A program made the translations under genes and the position numbers. DNA of 64,000 nucleotides from Ectopseudomonas chengduensis (GTDB taxonomy: Bacteria; Pseudomonadota; Gammaproteobacteria; Pseudomonadales; Pseudomonadaceae): NCBI RefSeq assembly GCF_900102635.1, contig NZ_FMZQ01000007.1, forward strand, positions 184,273 to 248,272. The letters run 5' to 3'. The notes beneath the pieces were generated by a model. The model saw only the letters and a program-made list of their open reading frames with translations, was not told where the DNA came from and made no database searches. How positions within the stretch are numbered: the first letter of the stretch is position 1; every line of letters begins with the position of its first letter. Below are positions 8,319 to 16,989 of the stretch, piece after piece.

Positions 8319-9134
8319 ATGGGGCTTCCGTCATTTGATATTTCATGGGGCAGCTCCGGTGCAACTAAACCGCGAATCCTGATCCTTGAAGTGCGTGATC
8401 GACTCGGCCAATCCGATGACCCTGTAGCTTACCTCGCAGTCGAACGAAAGGAGACGGTTGTTCGTAACGAGTCGTCGGAGATTGTGCGTGCTTCACTTGT
8501 TCTCGAATATCGTGTAATTGATCCCTATGGCCATTCTGAAGCCGTGGGCGGTTCTTTTGCCGGCAGCTACTGTGCTACGGCCAACGCCGTATCGCTGACC
8601 TCAGCGAATGTGACACGAGGAGCAGTTTTCCTCGATCCTGAGTCTATTCAGGGTCAGCGAGTGGGAACCTATTTGATGAACGAAATAGTCACCTGGGTCC
8701 GGCAATGGCCAGAGGCCATTGTCAGGTCTATCTCGTTAAGCGAGGCTCAGGCGAGTCTTGATAACAAAGTCAGGCGCAATTGGTTCTACGAGCAATTCGG
8801 CCTGGAGTTTGCCTATGCCGATGCTGACCATCGCGCCGGTAGTTCGATTGAGATTCCCGCCGGAGCGCTAACCCCATGTAGCGAATGGGAGCGGAACATC
8901 AAAGAGATTCCAGTGCACATCTTCCTGGGAGACCTCATAAGCGCCAGGAGAGACGTTGCAATGAGCCACAGCACGCTCAAGCGAGCGTTTCATGAGTTGC
9001 TTGGAGAAGTGAGAAAAGCTGAAGCGTCCCCGTGGCTTTGGGCGTCGCGTGTTTGGTGCTCCCGAAATATAGGCCTGCTCACCAGCGTCGGACTTGCAGC
9101 GGCTGTAGTCGCGGCGTACTTGGTGAGAATTTAA
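8319..9134 (+). CDS. GNAT-like protein with C-terminal membrane anchor
   Basis: The ATG at 8319 follows GGAG and gives 271 residues. The middle holds a pattern typical of the acetyl-CoA binding core of GNAT acetyltransferases: a strand ending AVFLDPESI, then GQRVGTYLMNEIVTWV, then NWFYEQFGLEF. The last 20 residues are hydrophobic (LLTSVGLAAAVVAAYLVRI), suggesting a tail-anchored enzyme with its body in the cytoplasm. The substrate is unknown. The acetyltransferase assignment rests on pattern alone. Confidence 0.6.
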   Translation: MGLPSFDISWGSSGATKPRILILEVRDRLGQSDDPVAYLAVERKETVVRNESSEIVRASLVLEYRVIDPYGHSEAVGGSFAGSYCATANAVSLTSANVTRGAVFLDPESIQGQRVGTYLMNEIVTWVRQWPEAIVRSISLSEAQASLDNKVRRNWFYEQFGLEFAYADADHRAGSSIEIPAGALTPCSEWERNIKEIPVHIFLGDLISARRDVAMSHSTLKRAFHELLGEVRKAEASPWLWASRVWCSRNIGLLTSVGLAAAVVAAYLVRI

Positions 9135-9153
9135 GGAAAATGGGATCAGGCGC

Positions 9154-9193
9154 TTGCCATTGACTACACGATACAATATAATTAAATCGTGTA
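9154..9193 (+). promoter_or_regulatory. tRNA-cluster promoter overlapped by an inverted repeat
   Basis: TTGCCA (9154-9159), a 17-bp spacer and a perfect TATAAT (9177-9182) lie about 55 bp before the first tRNA. The arms TACACGAT (9165-9172) and ATCGTGTA (9186-9193) form a perfect inverted repeat enclosing the -10 box. The left arm resembles the TACACGGTAT motif found in eight other intergenic regions of this window, so the tRNA cluster may belong to the same regulon. Confidence 0.72.
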
Positions 9194-9236
9194 CTTGCTG
9201 GGGTGGGTTCAACCCATTTGATTCAGCAGGTGTTGC

Positions 9237-9313
9237 GCAGAGGTAGCTCAGCTGGATAGAGCGGCCGCCTCCTAAGCGGCAGGTCGCGGGTTCGAATCCC
9301 GCCTTTTGCGCCA
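9237..9313 (+). tRNA. tRNA-Arg (CCU)
   Basis: A full cloverleaf can be drawn: acceptor GCAGAGG pairs with CTTTTGC (two G-U pairs), D-arm GCTC/GAGC, anticodon stem GCCGC/GCGGC around the loop CTCCTAA (anticodon CCT), T-arm GCGGG/CCCGC around TTCGAAT, and an encoded CCA end. The anticodon reads AGG, a rare arginine codon in high-GC pseudomonads. Confidence 0.93.
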
Positions 9314-9328
9314 GATTTCGTAGTTTTT

Positions 9329-9404
9329 GCCGGTATAGCTCAGTTGGTAGAGCGTCTGATTTGTAATCAGAGGGTCGTGGGTTCAAGTCCTGCTGCCGGC
9401 ACCA
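9329..9404 (+). tRNA. tRNA-Thr (UGU)
   Basis: The acceptor GCCGGTA pairs with TGCCGGC; the anticodon stem TCTGA/TCAGA encloses TTTGTAA (anticodon TGT); the T-loop is TTCAAGT; CCA is encoded. The acceptor ends differ by a single wobble pair. It lies 15 bp after tRNA-Arg and is probably cotranscribed with it. Confidence 0.93.
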
Positions 9405-9409
9405 GGTTC

Positions 9410-9483
<74 letters not shown>

Positions 9484-9912
9484 AAACCCGTTATCGGGTT
9501 GGCTAGGCTCTCGTCTTTGACGGTGCCCAGCCTGAGCCTCATGCGCAGTTCGTCACGGCTCTGCGCATGGGCCTCAACCAAATGCGCCGAACGCTACAGC
9601 CATAGGCTGCTGCATGTTTAGGAGACCGTCATGGCACGATGGGGAAGTAACTTTGCCCAGTGGGTCACCAGGCTTTTGAGGAGCCTGGCCGCTCCATTCT
9701 GCGGTCAATCTCGGCGCTTGAAAGAGGCCGCCCTTCCGGCGGTTGTGCATGCCAGGGGAGTCAGGTCGATGGCTCTCAAGGGCGGTTGCGCCCAAGGCCA
9801 TCTCCGATTGCGGTAGGGGCTCGGCCCACCGGCTGGAGCCCCCTGAATCAGTCCATAGGACAACACGCCTGGACCCCGCCCGCCACGCCTACCGGGCGGG
9901 GTCAACTAAATA
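9484..9912. other. 429-bp spacer inside the tRNA cluster
   Basis: No fifth tRNA cloverleaf is visible between tRNA-Gly and tRNA-Ser. One possible small rightward reading frame, 9631-9816 (61 residues, ATG preceded by AGGAG, Arg/Ala-rich), is present but has no recognisable motif. The stretch may simply be processed tRNA-operon spacer. Confidence 0.45.
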
Positions 9913-10001
9913 GGACGCTTGGCCGAGTGGCTTAAGGCAGCAGTCTTGAAAACTGTCGAAGGTTCCGCCTTCCGGGAGTTCGAATCTCCCAGCGTCCGCC
10001 A
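9913..10001 (+). tRNA. tRNA-Ser (UGA)
   Basis: The acceptor GGACGCT pairs with AGCGTCC; the anticodon loop CTTGAAA carries anticodon TGA; a long variable arm precedes the T-arm GGGAG/CTCCC, as expected for a class II serine tRNA; CCA is encoded. It lies 429 bp after the first three tRNAs. The hairpin AAAGGCC/GGCCTTT shortly after (10012-10028) lacks a T-run but may help end the transcript. Confidence 0.92.
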
Positions 10002-10045
10002 CCTCCCCCTCAAAGGCCTCTGGCCTTTCCCCCGTCGAACCTGAT

Positions 10046-10312
10046 ATGGAACAGCCTAACTCCGCTGCAAACTGGAAGGAATTTCGTCCCAGTTCTTGGT
10101 ATCGGAGTGATTTGGCTGGTGCGAGTCAGCCGCAAGATGATTCTGATCAACCGTGCGCGAACTACTGGCTTGAAGGGCCTCCCTATTTCACATGTGAAAG
10201 TTCCGATATCGGTCATCCTTCCGAGGTCATGACGCGCAGATTCAAGACTCGCGAGGCGGCTATGGCCTATGTTGATATGACCTGGCCATTATCTAGCTAC
10301 GAAACGATGTGA
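10046..10312 (+). CDS. Small hypothetical protein
   Basis: This 88-residue frame starts at ATG 10046. It has Trp/Tyr- and acid-rich sequence, no signal peptide and no recognised domain. There is no good ribosome-binding site before the ATG, so expression is uncertain. It precedes a well-supported gene by 15 bp. Confidence 0.45.
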   Translation: MEQPNSAANWKEFRPSSWYRSDLAGASQPQDDSDQPCANYWLEGPPYFTCESSDIGHPSEVMTRRFKTREAAMAYVDMTWPLSSYETM

Positions 10313-10327
10313 ACGGAAAAGGACTGA

Positions 10328-10654
10328 ATGCTGATGACTACTAGTGTTCTACAAATCGAAAGCTATGCAATTGCCATTGGTCAAGGGGAGGACGATAAGC
10401 CAGTCTGTTTAATTGTCAGCATAGATTCGCTCGATGCCGGCGGAGAGATAGCCCTTTCTGCTGTCGGGGCGCATCTGGTTGATGGTGACTTGGTTCTGCA
10501 TTCTGAAGTTGGACATTTGGCACTTAAAAGCCTCGGTGAAGCTTTCAAGCAGGCTGTCATGATGAAGCTTCCGTTGGTTGTGCTTGATCCAGTTTCGGAG
10601 AAGGAGCACCTGGTGCCTACTAGCTATTCGGAGGCCTCATCAAATGAGTGCTGA
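10328..10654 (+). CDS. Small hypothetical protein
   Basis: This 108-residue protein starts at ATG 10328 behind AAGGA. It is acidic with alternating hydrophobic stretches and looks like a small globular domain. No family is recognised. Its end overlaps the next gene by 11 bp, which points to translational coupling. Confidence 0.62.
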   Translation: MLMTTSVLQIESYAIAIGQGEDDKPVCLIVSIDSLDAGGEIALSAVGAHLVDGDLVLHSEVGHLALKSLGEAFKQAVMMKLPLVVLDPVSEKEHLVPTSYSEASSNEC

Positions 10655-11582
10655 GATGGGGGCAGGCACGCAATGGCGCTCGTCATTGCTTGAGCGACTT
10701 GGTGTTCAATCTGCGGTTGTAGTTGAACAAGGTTTGTCTGGTAAACGTCATGGAGCTGCCCTCGCTGCTGCTCTCTCTTTGGCTGTTGGATGTGTATCAA
10801 TAGGCGTGCATGCTTCTGAGCCTGACAAATGTTCTGACAATAAGCATTCCGTCGATATCGCAAAGGCTGTAGCAGCTGACACTTTAGGTGCTACACCTTG
10901 CACAAGTGATTCTTTCAAGGCTATCAACATCGCTGGCGATGTTGCATCCCTTGCGGTGAATCCGTCAGGTAAGCTTCTATCTAAAGCAAGCCAGTTGGTT
11001 GTGGGGAGTGCCGTCGGTGCTGCGACAAAATCAGAAGATGGTGGCCGTCACGCTGCCGACCTTGTAGGCGCTGCTTTAGGTGCTTATGTAATGGGGCCGG
11101 TAATCGGTGCATATATGGTTTACGACCAGGCACAGAATACTTACACCTTTGTACAGGAACGTCAGCAACGAAAGCTCGATGAGAAGCTTGAGCAGGTATC
11201 CGAGCGTATTGCCCGCGTACAAGCAGAGGAAACCTTGCGTATTCGCTTAGAGGAGCGTGTTGAACGTCAGTCTCTTCCTGAAAAGGTGCGCTCGGCTGAT
11301 CAAGCCCAGTTGATGCACTTGGTGGAGCTTTCATTCGAGACAGGGTTCGTTGACCCAGCTTTGCAGGTCAGGATTGACGTTGAGGAGGAAGTTGAGCGTC
11401 AAGGGAAACAGGTTGAAGATTGGTATGGCGTGTTCAAGGCTGGCAATTCCAAGCTTTCTGGTATACGAGCCAACTTCCTTCAAGGTCTGGAACGCATGAA
11501 TGCTGGAGTAGACGCAGCTATGGAGCCTGGAGATGCACATGAGTCATCAGGGGTAGTAATTCGTTATCCTGGATTGCGTTGA
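10644..11582 (+). CDS. Hypothetical protein with Gly/Ala-rich hydrophobic and coiled-coil regions
   Basis: The ATG at 10644 follows GGAGG and gives 312 residues. A hydrophobic stretch (about residues 38-58, AALAAALSLAVGCVSIGVHA) could be a membrane or signal segment after a longer N-tail. A Gly/Ala-rich amphipathic region (about 105-165) follows, then a Glu/Arg/Gln-rich coiled coil (about 170-270). The design resembles membrane-active or structural proteins, but no family is recognised. The gene overlaps its predecessor and ends just before a strong bidirectional terminator. Confidence 0.6.
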   Translation: MSAEMGAGTQWRSSLLERLGVQSAVVVEQGLSGKRHGAALAAALSLAVGCVSIGVHASEPDKCSDNKHSVDIAKAVAADTLGATPCTSDSFKAINIAGDVASLAVNPSGKLLSKASQLVVGSAVGAATKSEDGGRHAADLVGAALGAYVMGPVIGAYMVYDQAQNTYTFVQERQQRKLDEKLEQVSERIARVQAEETLRIRLEERVERQSLPEKVRSADQAQLMHLVELSFETGFVDPALQVRIDVEEEVERQGKQVEDWYGVFKAGNSKLSGIRANFLQGLERMNAGVDAAMEPGDAHESSGVVIRYPGLR

Positions 11583-11601
11583 GACATATGTAGTCTGTAA
11601 T

Positions 11602-11628
11602 AAAAACGGGCCCCTCGGGCCCGTTTTT
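11602..11628. terminator. Bidirectional rho-independent terminator
   Basis: The inverted repeat AAAAACGGGCCC / GGGCCCGTTTTT around a 3-base loop has A and T runs on both sides. It ends the rightward transcript of the 10644 gene and the leftward HU transcript. Confidence 0.92.
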
Positions 11629-11647
11629 CTTGCCAATGCCGGCGCGC

Positions 11648-11920
11648 TTAGTTCACTGCATCTTTTAGTGATTTACCGGGGCGAAAGCTCGGAATTTTCG
11701 CGGCGGCGATCTCGATGGACTTGCCGGTCTGCGGGTTACGGCCGGTGCGCGCGGCACGCTCTTTGACATTGAAGGTGCCGAAGCCCACGAGGGTTACTTC
11801 GCCGCCGTTCTTCAGTTCCGTGGTTACGCTCTCGATTACGGCATTAACGGCAGCGGCGGCCTGGCTCTGGGTGATCTGGGCGTAGTCGGCTACGGCTGCT
11901 ACCAATTCGGACTTGTTCAT
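11648..11920 (-). CDS. HU-family DNA-binding protein
   Basis: This 90-residue protein is a full-length HU/IHF-family histone-like protein. It has the helical dimerisation half ([14 protein letters not shown]), the conserved [19 protein letters not shown] signature at about residues 46-64 forming the DNA-embracing arm, and the C-terminal [12 protein letters not shown] helix. HU bends and compacts DNA non-specifically. Translation starts at ATG 11920 behind AGGAG. With the MvaT-like protein at 59747 it gives the element two chromosomal-type nucleoid proteins, which elsewhere reduce the fitness cost of large plasmids. Confidence 0.95.
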   Translation of the reverse strand: MNKSELVAAVADYAQITQSQAAAAVNAVIESVTTELKNGGEVTLVGFGTFNVKERAARTGRNPQTGKSIEIAAAKIPSFRPGKSLKDAVN

Positions 11921-11973
11921 GTAGTGCTCCTGATGTTGATGTGCCCGTGGGCGGTTATGTGAAACAAAAGTGT

Positions 11974-13785
11974 CTAGCCCATTCTCGGGCTGGAGGTTTT
12001 GCGGGGTACTGCCTCTGGTAAGTCCGCAGGTTGGCCGAAAATATCCAGCTGCGGGCCATTGTCTTGAGTTGGCGCTTGGCGTGATGCGGTGGCCATCGCT
12101 TTGGAAAGTTCAGGGGATATGCTTGGCGGCGTCTCGGAGAGAGAGGTCACCCGTGGTGCCTGCCGGCTCGATGGGTACTGGATGCGAACCGATTCGCCCA
12201 GCTTCACGCCCTCTATCAGGTCAGTCTTCAAGGTATCCCTGTGGTGGAGGATGCCAACGCCGTTGCCGATGTTCTGGATCACCATGCCCAAGTCATTGAC
12301 AGTGATTGGCCCCTCATACACGACGCCTACCATTGGCTTCCTGATTTCGGAGACAACCTGGCTGGCCGAGTCGGTAAACTCAGCGGCAATCATTTCCACC
12401 AGCTCCGGCATTGACTGCGGTGTACGGCCTTCGGCGAAGTTTGTGATGGTATCAGCGATCATCCTGCCGATCTCAACGAACGGTTCGTAGACAACGCTCT
12501 GGCCTAGAACCTCGTGCGCAACAGTTTGGGCAAGGCCCTCGATAAGGCCTTCTGGTATCTGCTTTAGCCTTGCATGCTCAGATACGGTGAATTGACGCAA
12601 CAGATTAGGGTTGGTGGGGTGGGCCAGCTTCCAGTCTGTCGACCTCACGCGAGCATAGCCTTTTGTGATTGTGCCAACCTGGGTATCGGCTTCACTGACG
12701 ATCTGCATTTTGAAGCAGTTGCCTTCAGCAGCATTGCGCGCCTCTTTCGCTTTGAGGCCGGACATGCTGCTCCACATGGGATCATCGACGGGCACCTGAT
12801 CAAGGATGTCTTTCAAAGGTGATTCCTTCTTCTCGGGGAACTGCATCATGTCCCAGCTGAAGGAGAGTCCTTTGGTTACCGCCACCATGACCCAGCGCTT
12901 TCTGTCCTCGTGCGCATTGAAGTCGCTTCCGGCGATGATCGTTTCGTAGGTGTCATAGCCGAGGTCGCGGAGCTGGTTTCGCAGGATGCTGGCGCTGGCG
13001 CTCGATGCGTATGGAACAACGTTTTCGAACTCGATGATTGCAGGGTTGCCCTTGCCCAAGATGATCAACGCCGGGACCACAAGATGCCCCACCTCGGGAT
13101 GATCCTCCGGTTTATCGGTGCCACGCTTGGCTCGACCAGAAATGGATGCGCCTGAGCACGCAAGCCCCAATTCGGCGATGTCGATCCTGGGGATGTGCTC
13201 CATGGCGGCCGGGTCGAACGCAAGCTCTTGAATTGGTGCTGCGAGGGGGATGGTGTCCTTACCCCAGGCTGAGTTTGCCTTCATGGCATGCTGTAGCAGC
13301 TCAGGCCGTATTTCGGCTGCAAATGCCAGTTCCGACTTGATGCCGCCCTTTTCGAGGCCTTTGTGTAGGGCGTGCGTGAGAATGCCGCCACCGAAGCAGA
13401 CAGCGCCAGTCTTGATCGGCTCTCCGTTCTCGATCTTACGGCGCAGTCGCGTCAGGCGTTCCTTCTTGCGTAACTCCGTGGCCAGCGGCAGCAGGTATAT
13501 CTCGCCTTCGCGCTGCACCAGCCGGACGGCAGACATTCCGTCGAACAGCGCGAGCAGCTCTTTGCTGTTGATATCGATGATCGGCAGAGCGTCTTCGCCC
13601 TTCGCTTTAGAGCTGACCACGCGCGAGCCGTCAGGGTTGGCGCGAAGCACTACGGTTCCGCCGTTGACGTGAATGTCATAGCGCGCGCCAGGCGTAAGGC
13701 CTGCATTTGCGACCTCGCCGCCTTGCAGCCAAATGCGGGGCTTTCCACGGTTGAGGCCGATGTTCTTGACGTAGTAGCCACGCAT
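11974..13785 (-). CDS. C5-cytosine methyltransferase-like protein, atypical catalytic motif
   Basis: This 603-residue protein has the order of C5-MTase motifs. A CFGGG-type AdoMet site lies at about 131-135, the catalytic-loop equivalent [10 protein letters not shown] at about 206-216, EFENV (motif VI equivalent) near 253, and ahead of residue 290 the DRKRW segment (motif VIII). The canonical Pro-Cys-Gln is ACS here, so the catalytic Cys is kept but not its neighbours. About 125 N-terminal and 220 C-terminal residues are unassigned. There is no restriction endonuclease next to it. It probably modifies DNA in a standalone role such as restriction avoidance; activity is not shown by the sequence. 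Confidence 0.72.
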   Translation of the reverse strand: MRGYYVKNIGLNRGKPRIWLQGGEVANAGLTPGARYDIHVNGGTVVLRANPDGSRVVSSKAKGEDALPIIDINSKELLALFDGMSAVRLVQREGEIYLLPLATELRKKERLTRLRRKIENGEPIKTGAVCFGGGILTHALHKGLEKGGIKSELAFAAEIRPELLQHAMKANSAWGKDTIPLAAPIQELAFDPAAMEHIPRIDIAELGLACSGASISGRAKRGTDKPEDHPEVGHLVVPALIILGKGNPAIIEFENVVPYASSASASILRNQLRDLGYDTYETIIAGSDFNAHEDRKRWVMVAVTKGLSFSWDMMQFPEKKESPLKDILDQVPVDDPMWSSMSGLKAKEARNAAEGNCFKMQIVSEADTQVGTITKGYARVRSTDWKLAHPTNPNLLRQFTVSEHARLKQIPEGLIEGLAQTVAHEVLGQSVVYEPFVEIGRMIADTITNFAEGRTPQSMPELVEMIAAEFTDSASQVVSEIRKPMVGVVYEGPITVNDLGMVIQNIGNGVGILHHRDTLKTDLIEGVKLGESVRIQYPSSRQAPRVTSLSETPPSISPELSKAMATASRQAPTQDNGPQLDIFGQPADLPEAVPRKTSSPRMG

Positions 13786-13827
13786 TGAGTTGTCTCCCGC
13801 TTCGCGGCCATATTGAATGGCGTTACT

Positions 13828-13848
13828 ATATATGGTATTGTGATATTA
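13828..13848 (+). promoter_or_regulatory. Copy of the shared TACACGGTAT-type motif
   Basis: ATATATGGTATTGTGATATT lies between the methyltransferase (leftward) and the 13860 gene (rightward). It matches the core GGTATnrTGATATT seen at 20293, 21199 and, on the minus strand, at 23828-23801. Confidence 0.6.
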
Positions 13849-13859
13849 AATCAAACAAG

Positions 13860-14135
13860 ATGGATTTTAGCATGACAGCGCACTGCACCGTAGCCCCCGA
13901 TCTGGAGCGACTTGGCTGGACCGTCGAAATGGTCAGCCTCTGCGCCGATGAAGTGATCAACACTCGCGACGATGGCGGGGATGAGGAGAGCGCTATTGCC
14001 GCCTTCCTGCTGGAGAACAAACTCAACATGACCCAGGAAGCTCGCGTAGCGATTTTCCAAGAGGCCGATGCGCGTTGGTATGGCAGTCGCCTCCAGTCCC
14101 CAGGTTCCTACGTCCAGCCCTGCATGAACGTGTGA
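13860..14135 (+). CDS. Small acidic hypothetical protein
   Basis: The 91-residue reading from ATG 13860 is preferred; an ATG at 13872 is an alternative. The protein is acidic and helical. No domain is recognised. It sits immediately downstream of the shared regulatory motif and 15 bp before the next gene. Confidence 0.6.
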   Translation: MDFSMTAHCTVAPDLERLGWTVEMVSLCADEVINTRDDGGDEESAIAAFLLENKLNMTQEARVAIFQEADARWYGSRLQSPGSYVQPCMNV

Positions 14136-14149
14136 TTGAGGTGGCAATA

Positions 14150-14746
14150 ATGAGCAACGCTGACTCGGTTGTAGTGCCTATGCACAAGGCACTTGAGGGC
14201 AAGCAAACCATGGCTCAGGGCCTGCGCTCGCAGATGGCCACCACGTTTGATTCTCTTTTTCGTGCTGCGCAGGACCCGCACCCTCATTCGCCTGGTGGTC
14301 GACTTCCGTCTGTCGGCCCTTGGCAGCTCCCAATACGCTATGCGGGGGTATCAGGCGAGGTTTCGCACGTTGCTGGCGCACTGATCGACGCTCACCGCGC
14401 GCAGCGCCCCTTCACTAGCAATGCCATTGAGTTGCGTTGCGACTGTCTGTCTCTTTGCATCTACGTCAGCGGAGTCATTCAGCTCTCAGGGCGCGGCAAC
14501 ACCGGGACTCGTCATGCCCGTGTTGTGGCTTACCTCAAAGACAGCCACAAGGCTTTTGATAACCAAGCTCTGGATACGCCAGCCTCGCTTATTGATCACC
14601 TCCATGGGTTGTTGATGAGCACCTATAACAAGCTTGCGCGTGAACACAACCTGGCGGGGTTCCCAGGTGGATGGTTAAAGCTCCGGTCGAGTCATCCTGA
14701 AGTAATTCCGGATATCCCGATCATTTTGGATGTACTGGCTCGTTGA
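14150..14746 (+). CDS. Hypothetical protein
   Basis: The ATG at 14150 follows GAGGTGG and gives 198 residues. The protein is soluble and mixed alpha/beta, with a Cys pair (RCDCLSLCIYVSG) near residue 100. It has no recognised family. Confidence 0.65.
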   Translation: MSNADSVVVPMHKALEGKQTMAQGLRSQMATTFDSLFRAAQDPHPHSPGGRLPSVGPWQLPIRYAGVSGEVSHVAGALIDAHRAQRPFTSNAIELRCDCLSLCIYVSGVIQLSGRGNTGTRHARVVAYLKDSHKAFDNQALDTPASLIDHLHGLLMSTYNKLAREHNLAGFPGGWLKLRSSHPEVIPDIPIILDVLAR

Positions 14747-14799
14747 AGTAGCGACGAAAGAATAACAACCGTTAGGCTTCATGCCTCCTAGGGATAGCT

Positions 14800-15207
14800 G
14801 TGTACAAACTCATGAGAAATAACAACCTGACGTTCACCGGATGCCCCGTACTTCGCGACGATTCAGTCCGGTCATACCTGAAAGAAGGCCAACTCCCGAC
14901 GGGTGTCGATTACCTCGAAGTCCCGCCCGGCAAGGTCGTACGCCAGCGGGGCTTCTGGCTCGTGCCGGTAATGCGTGTTCATCCGGCGGCCACCATGTTC
15001 CTGGTCAGTACCGACGTGTACGCGATGAATGTCGACGAGCACGAGAAAGAGCGCCTGCAGCTGCTTTGCTACTACAGCGATACAGCGCAAACCCATTACA
15101 TCGGCCGCGCAATAGAAGGCCATCTGTGCAGTGTTCCGTCTGGAGAGTTTCCTGATCTACCGCTTACCGGCCTTTCATACGTCGGTCGCGTTATTGCTAG
15201 CCAGTAA
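14800..15207 (+). CDS. Hypothetical protein
   Basis: This 135-residue frame is read from GTG 14800 behind AGGGA; ATG 14812 is an alternative. It is a compact soluble protein with no recognised motif. It ends 9 bp before the lipoprotein gene at 15217, so it is probably in the same transcript. Confidence 0.62.
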   Translation: MYKLMRNNNLTFTGCPVLRDDSVRSYLKEGQLPTGVDYLEVPPGKVVRQRGFWLVPVMRVHPAATMFLVSTDVYAMNVDEHEKERLQLLCYYSDTAQTHYIGRAIEGHLCSVPSGEFPDLPLTGLSYVGRVIASQ

Positions 15208-15216
15208 GGAGGCAGC

Positions 15217-16989
15217 ATGCATAGCTTGTTCAAACGGGGTGTTGCTTACGCCACCGCGCTGACCTTCTTATGTGGGCAAATCAGTGGCTGCTTGACTGTG
15301 CCGGCGGTTCCGTCTGAGTGGAAATCGCTGATTGAAGACAGCACCACCTCCTTCAAAGGGATTCCACCTGCCGGCACCTATCAGAACTCGCTGGCCGGCA
15401 AGGCTGTTTTCGACCAGCTCGTAAACGGCCCTATTGGCATGGGCTACAACACCAGCGAATTCCAGACGCTGTATAGCCGTTTCACTGCGGCCAAGCGGAC
15501 CATTGCGGCTACTGACGGCAATTTCACTCAGTCGCAATTCCTGGACCTCTCGCAGTCGACAGCAAGGCTGCTGAGCTACGTCGATACGGTCGAAGGGCTT
15601 TCACCCAAGAAAGCCCGAATGAGCCTTGCCGCGCCGAACTTGGATGCGTACACCATACTCCCAGGCGAAAAACTGACTTTCGATATCGATGGTTTTTGTT
15701 TGGACAAGGAGTTGAACGCAGCGCCAGCCGGTGAACTGTTCCGTCTTGAGTCGGTAGCTGATTTTATCGATCCGCAAATGCTTCCGACCTATCACAGCAT
15801 CATCCAGCAGCATCAGGAGCGGGGCGTACGTGGCTCCCTCCAGTCTTATCGCGCAGACCCTGACACCCAGACGCTTATGTGGGCTCTGCGTGGCATGAAG
15901 ACGGGCCAGCTTGACCAGAAGATGCTCAAAGCCATGCCTGAGCGCCAGAAAGACCTGTTGCGTGGTAGTGACCCAGCTGCTTACTCGAAGCTGATGAGTC
16001 AGGCTCAAACCAAGGAGGTCATTCGTGGGCTCAATGAGGCCTGGGATAAGTCGATGTTCGGCCAGGGGTACGCAGCGCTCAAAGACCTTGCCGGCGGCAA
16101 CCCAGATAACTTTTTGAGCAACCCTTCTGTCATGGGCGATTCAGGGCAACTCGCTTCCGCCATGGAGCAATGGCAAGCACGCCAGCAGATCAGTGGAAGA
16201 CAGCACGTGGCCTCTCCACATTCATCGCCCTACACGCTGCTTGACGAAGGCGTCGCTGCGCGCGCCGTAGGCACCAATCAGCTTCGTACCAACGTTGAAG
16301 TCGTGAACATGAGTGGCGCGCCATTCAAGTTCGAGCCTGCCGCGTATGTATTCAATTCGCGCTCGCAGAGTCAGGCTGTTGCACCTGGCCGCTGGAATCC
16401 TACTGGTGCTACTCAGGTCGCTCATGACGCTGGGGGCGACTCTGAAGATGTTGCAGCAATGCTCAAGCAAGACTTCGCGGAACTGGCAAGCATGAAGGGG
16501 CTTGATGCCCTTGCTCCGAAAGGTGCGCTGGGCAAGGCGCTGACTGGAATGGGGGACCTGTTCAAGTCGAAGCTGGTCGGGAACCTGCTTCAGTCCGCCC
16601 CCATTGTGGGGAACATGATCAATCTCGGGATGTTAATGACCGGCAAGAACCTGGATGGATCGGATATGAGCGCCACTGACTACATCATGGCAGGTATCGG
16701 CGTAATACCTGTAGCGGGCAACGTGGCGAAGCTGTTGCGTCCGGGCGGTGCGAAAATATTCGCCAAGGAATTGGGTGCCATTGACCGATTCTACGAGCGG
16801 TATGACAAGCCGCTACTTGCCGCTGACCTTCTCACTACAGACACGGCTGAGTACATGATCGGGCAGGCTAGCGCTCCGTCATGGATGACAGAAGCGACTC
16901 AGCAGGCAACTGCAAAGGTAGGCGGAGCGATAAAGGCTCAGATGCCCCAGACAGCGCAGTACATGCAATCCCAGGGAATCGTCCTATGA
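15217..16989 (+). CDS. Large lipoprotein with pretoxin-like C-terminal region
   Basis: This 590-residue protein starts at ATG 15217 behind GGAGG. It begins with a lipoprotein signal (hydrophobic run to the lipobox ISGC, Cys about residue 25). The middle is a long soluble region of unknown fold. At about 488-520 is a segment (YIMAGIGVIPVAGNVAKLL) resembling the pretoxin TG-type module found just before toxin domains in secreted polymorphic toxins. About 70 residues follow without a recognised toxin motif. Its stop overlaps the next start (ATGA). It may be an envelope-attached effector or surface protein; the pretoxin resemblance is by pattern only. Confidence 0.6.
   Translation: MHSLFKRGVAYATALTFLCGQISGCLTVPAVPSEWKSLIEDSTTSFKGIPPAGTYQNSLAGKAVFDQLVNGPIGMGYNTSEFQTLYSRFTAAKRTIAATDGNFTQSQFLDLSQSTARLLSYVDTVEGLSPKKARMSLAAPNLDAYTILPGEKLTFDIDGFCLDKELNAAPAGELFRLESVADFIDPQMLPTYHSIIQQHQERGVRGSLQSYRADPDTQTLMWALRGMKTGQLDQKMLKAMPERQKDLLRGSDPAAYSKLMSQAQTKEVIRGLNEAWDKSMFGQGYAALKDLAGGNPDNFLSNPSVMGDSGQLASAMEQWQARQQISGRQHVASPHSSPYTLLDEGVAARAVGTNQLRTNVEVVNMSGAPFKFEPAAYVFNSRSQSQAVAPGRWNPTGATQVAHDAGGDSEDVAAMLKQDFAELASMKGLDALAPKGALGKALTGMGDLFKSKLVGNLLQSAPIVGNMINLGMLMTGKNLDGSDMSATDYIMAGIGVIPVAGNVAKLLRPGGAKIFAKELGAIDRFYERYDKPLLAADLLTTDTAEYMIGQASAPSWMTEATQQATAKVGGAIKAQMPQTAQYMQSQGIVL

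Noticed and set aside
9631..9816. 61-codon frame between tRNA-Gly and tRNA-Ser
   Set aside because: It has an AGGAG before the ATG, but the sequence is Arg/Ala-rich with no motif, and the other strand and frames are equally open. Kept only as a note in the spacer entry.
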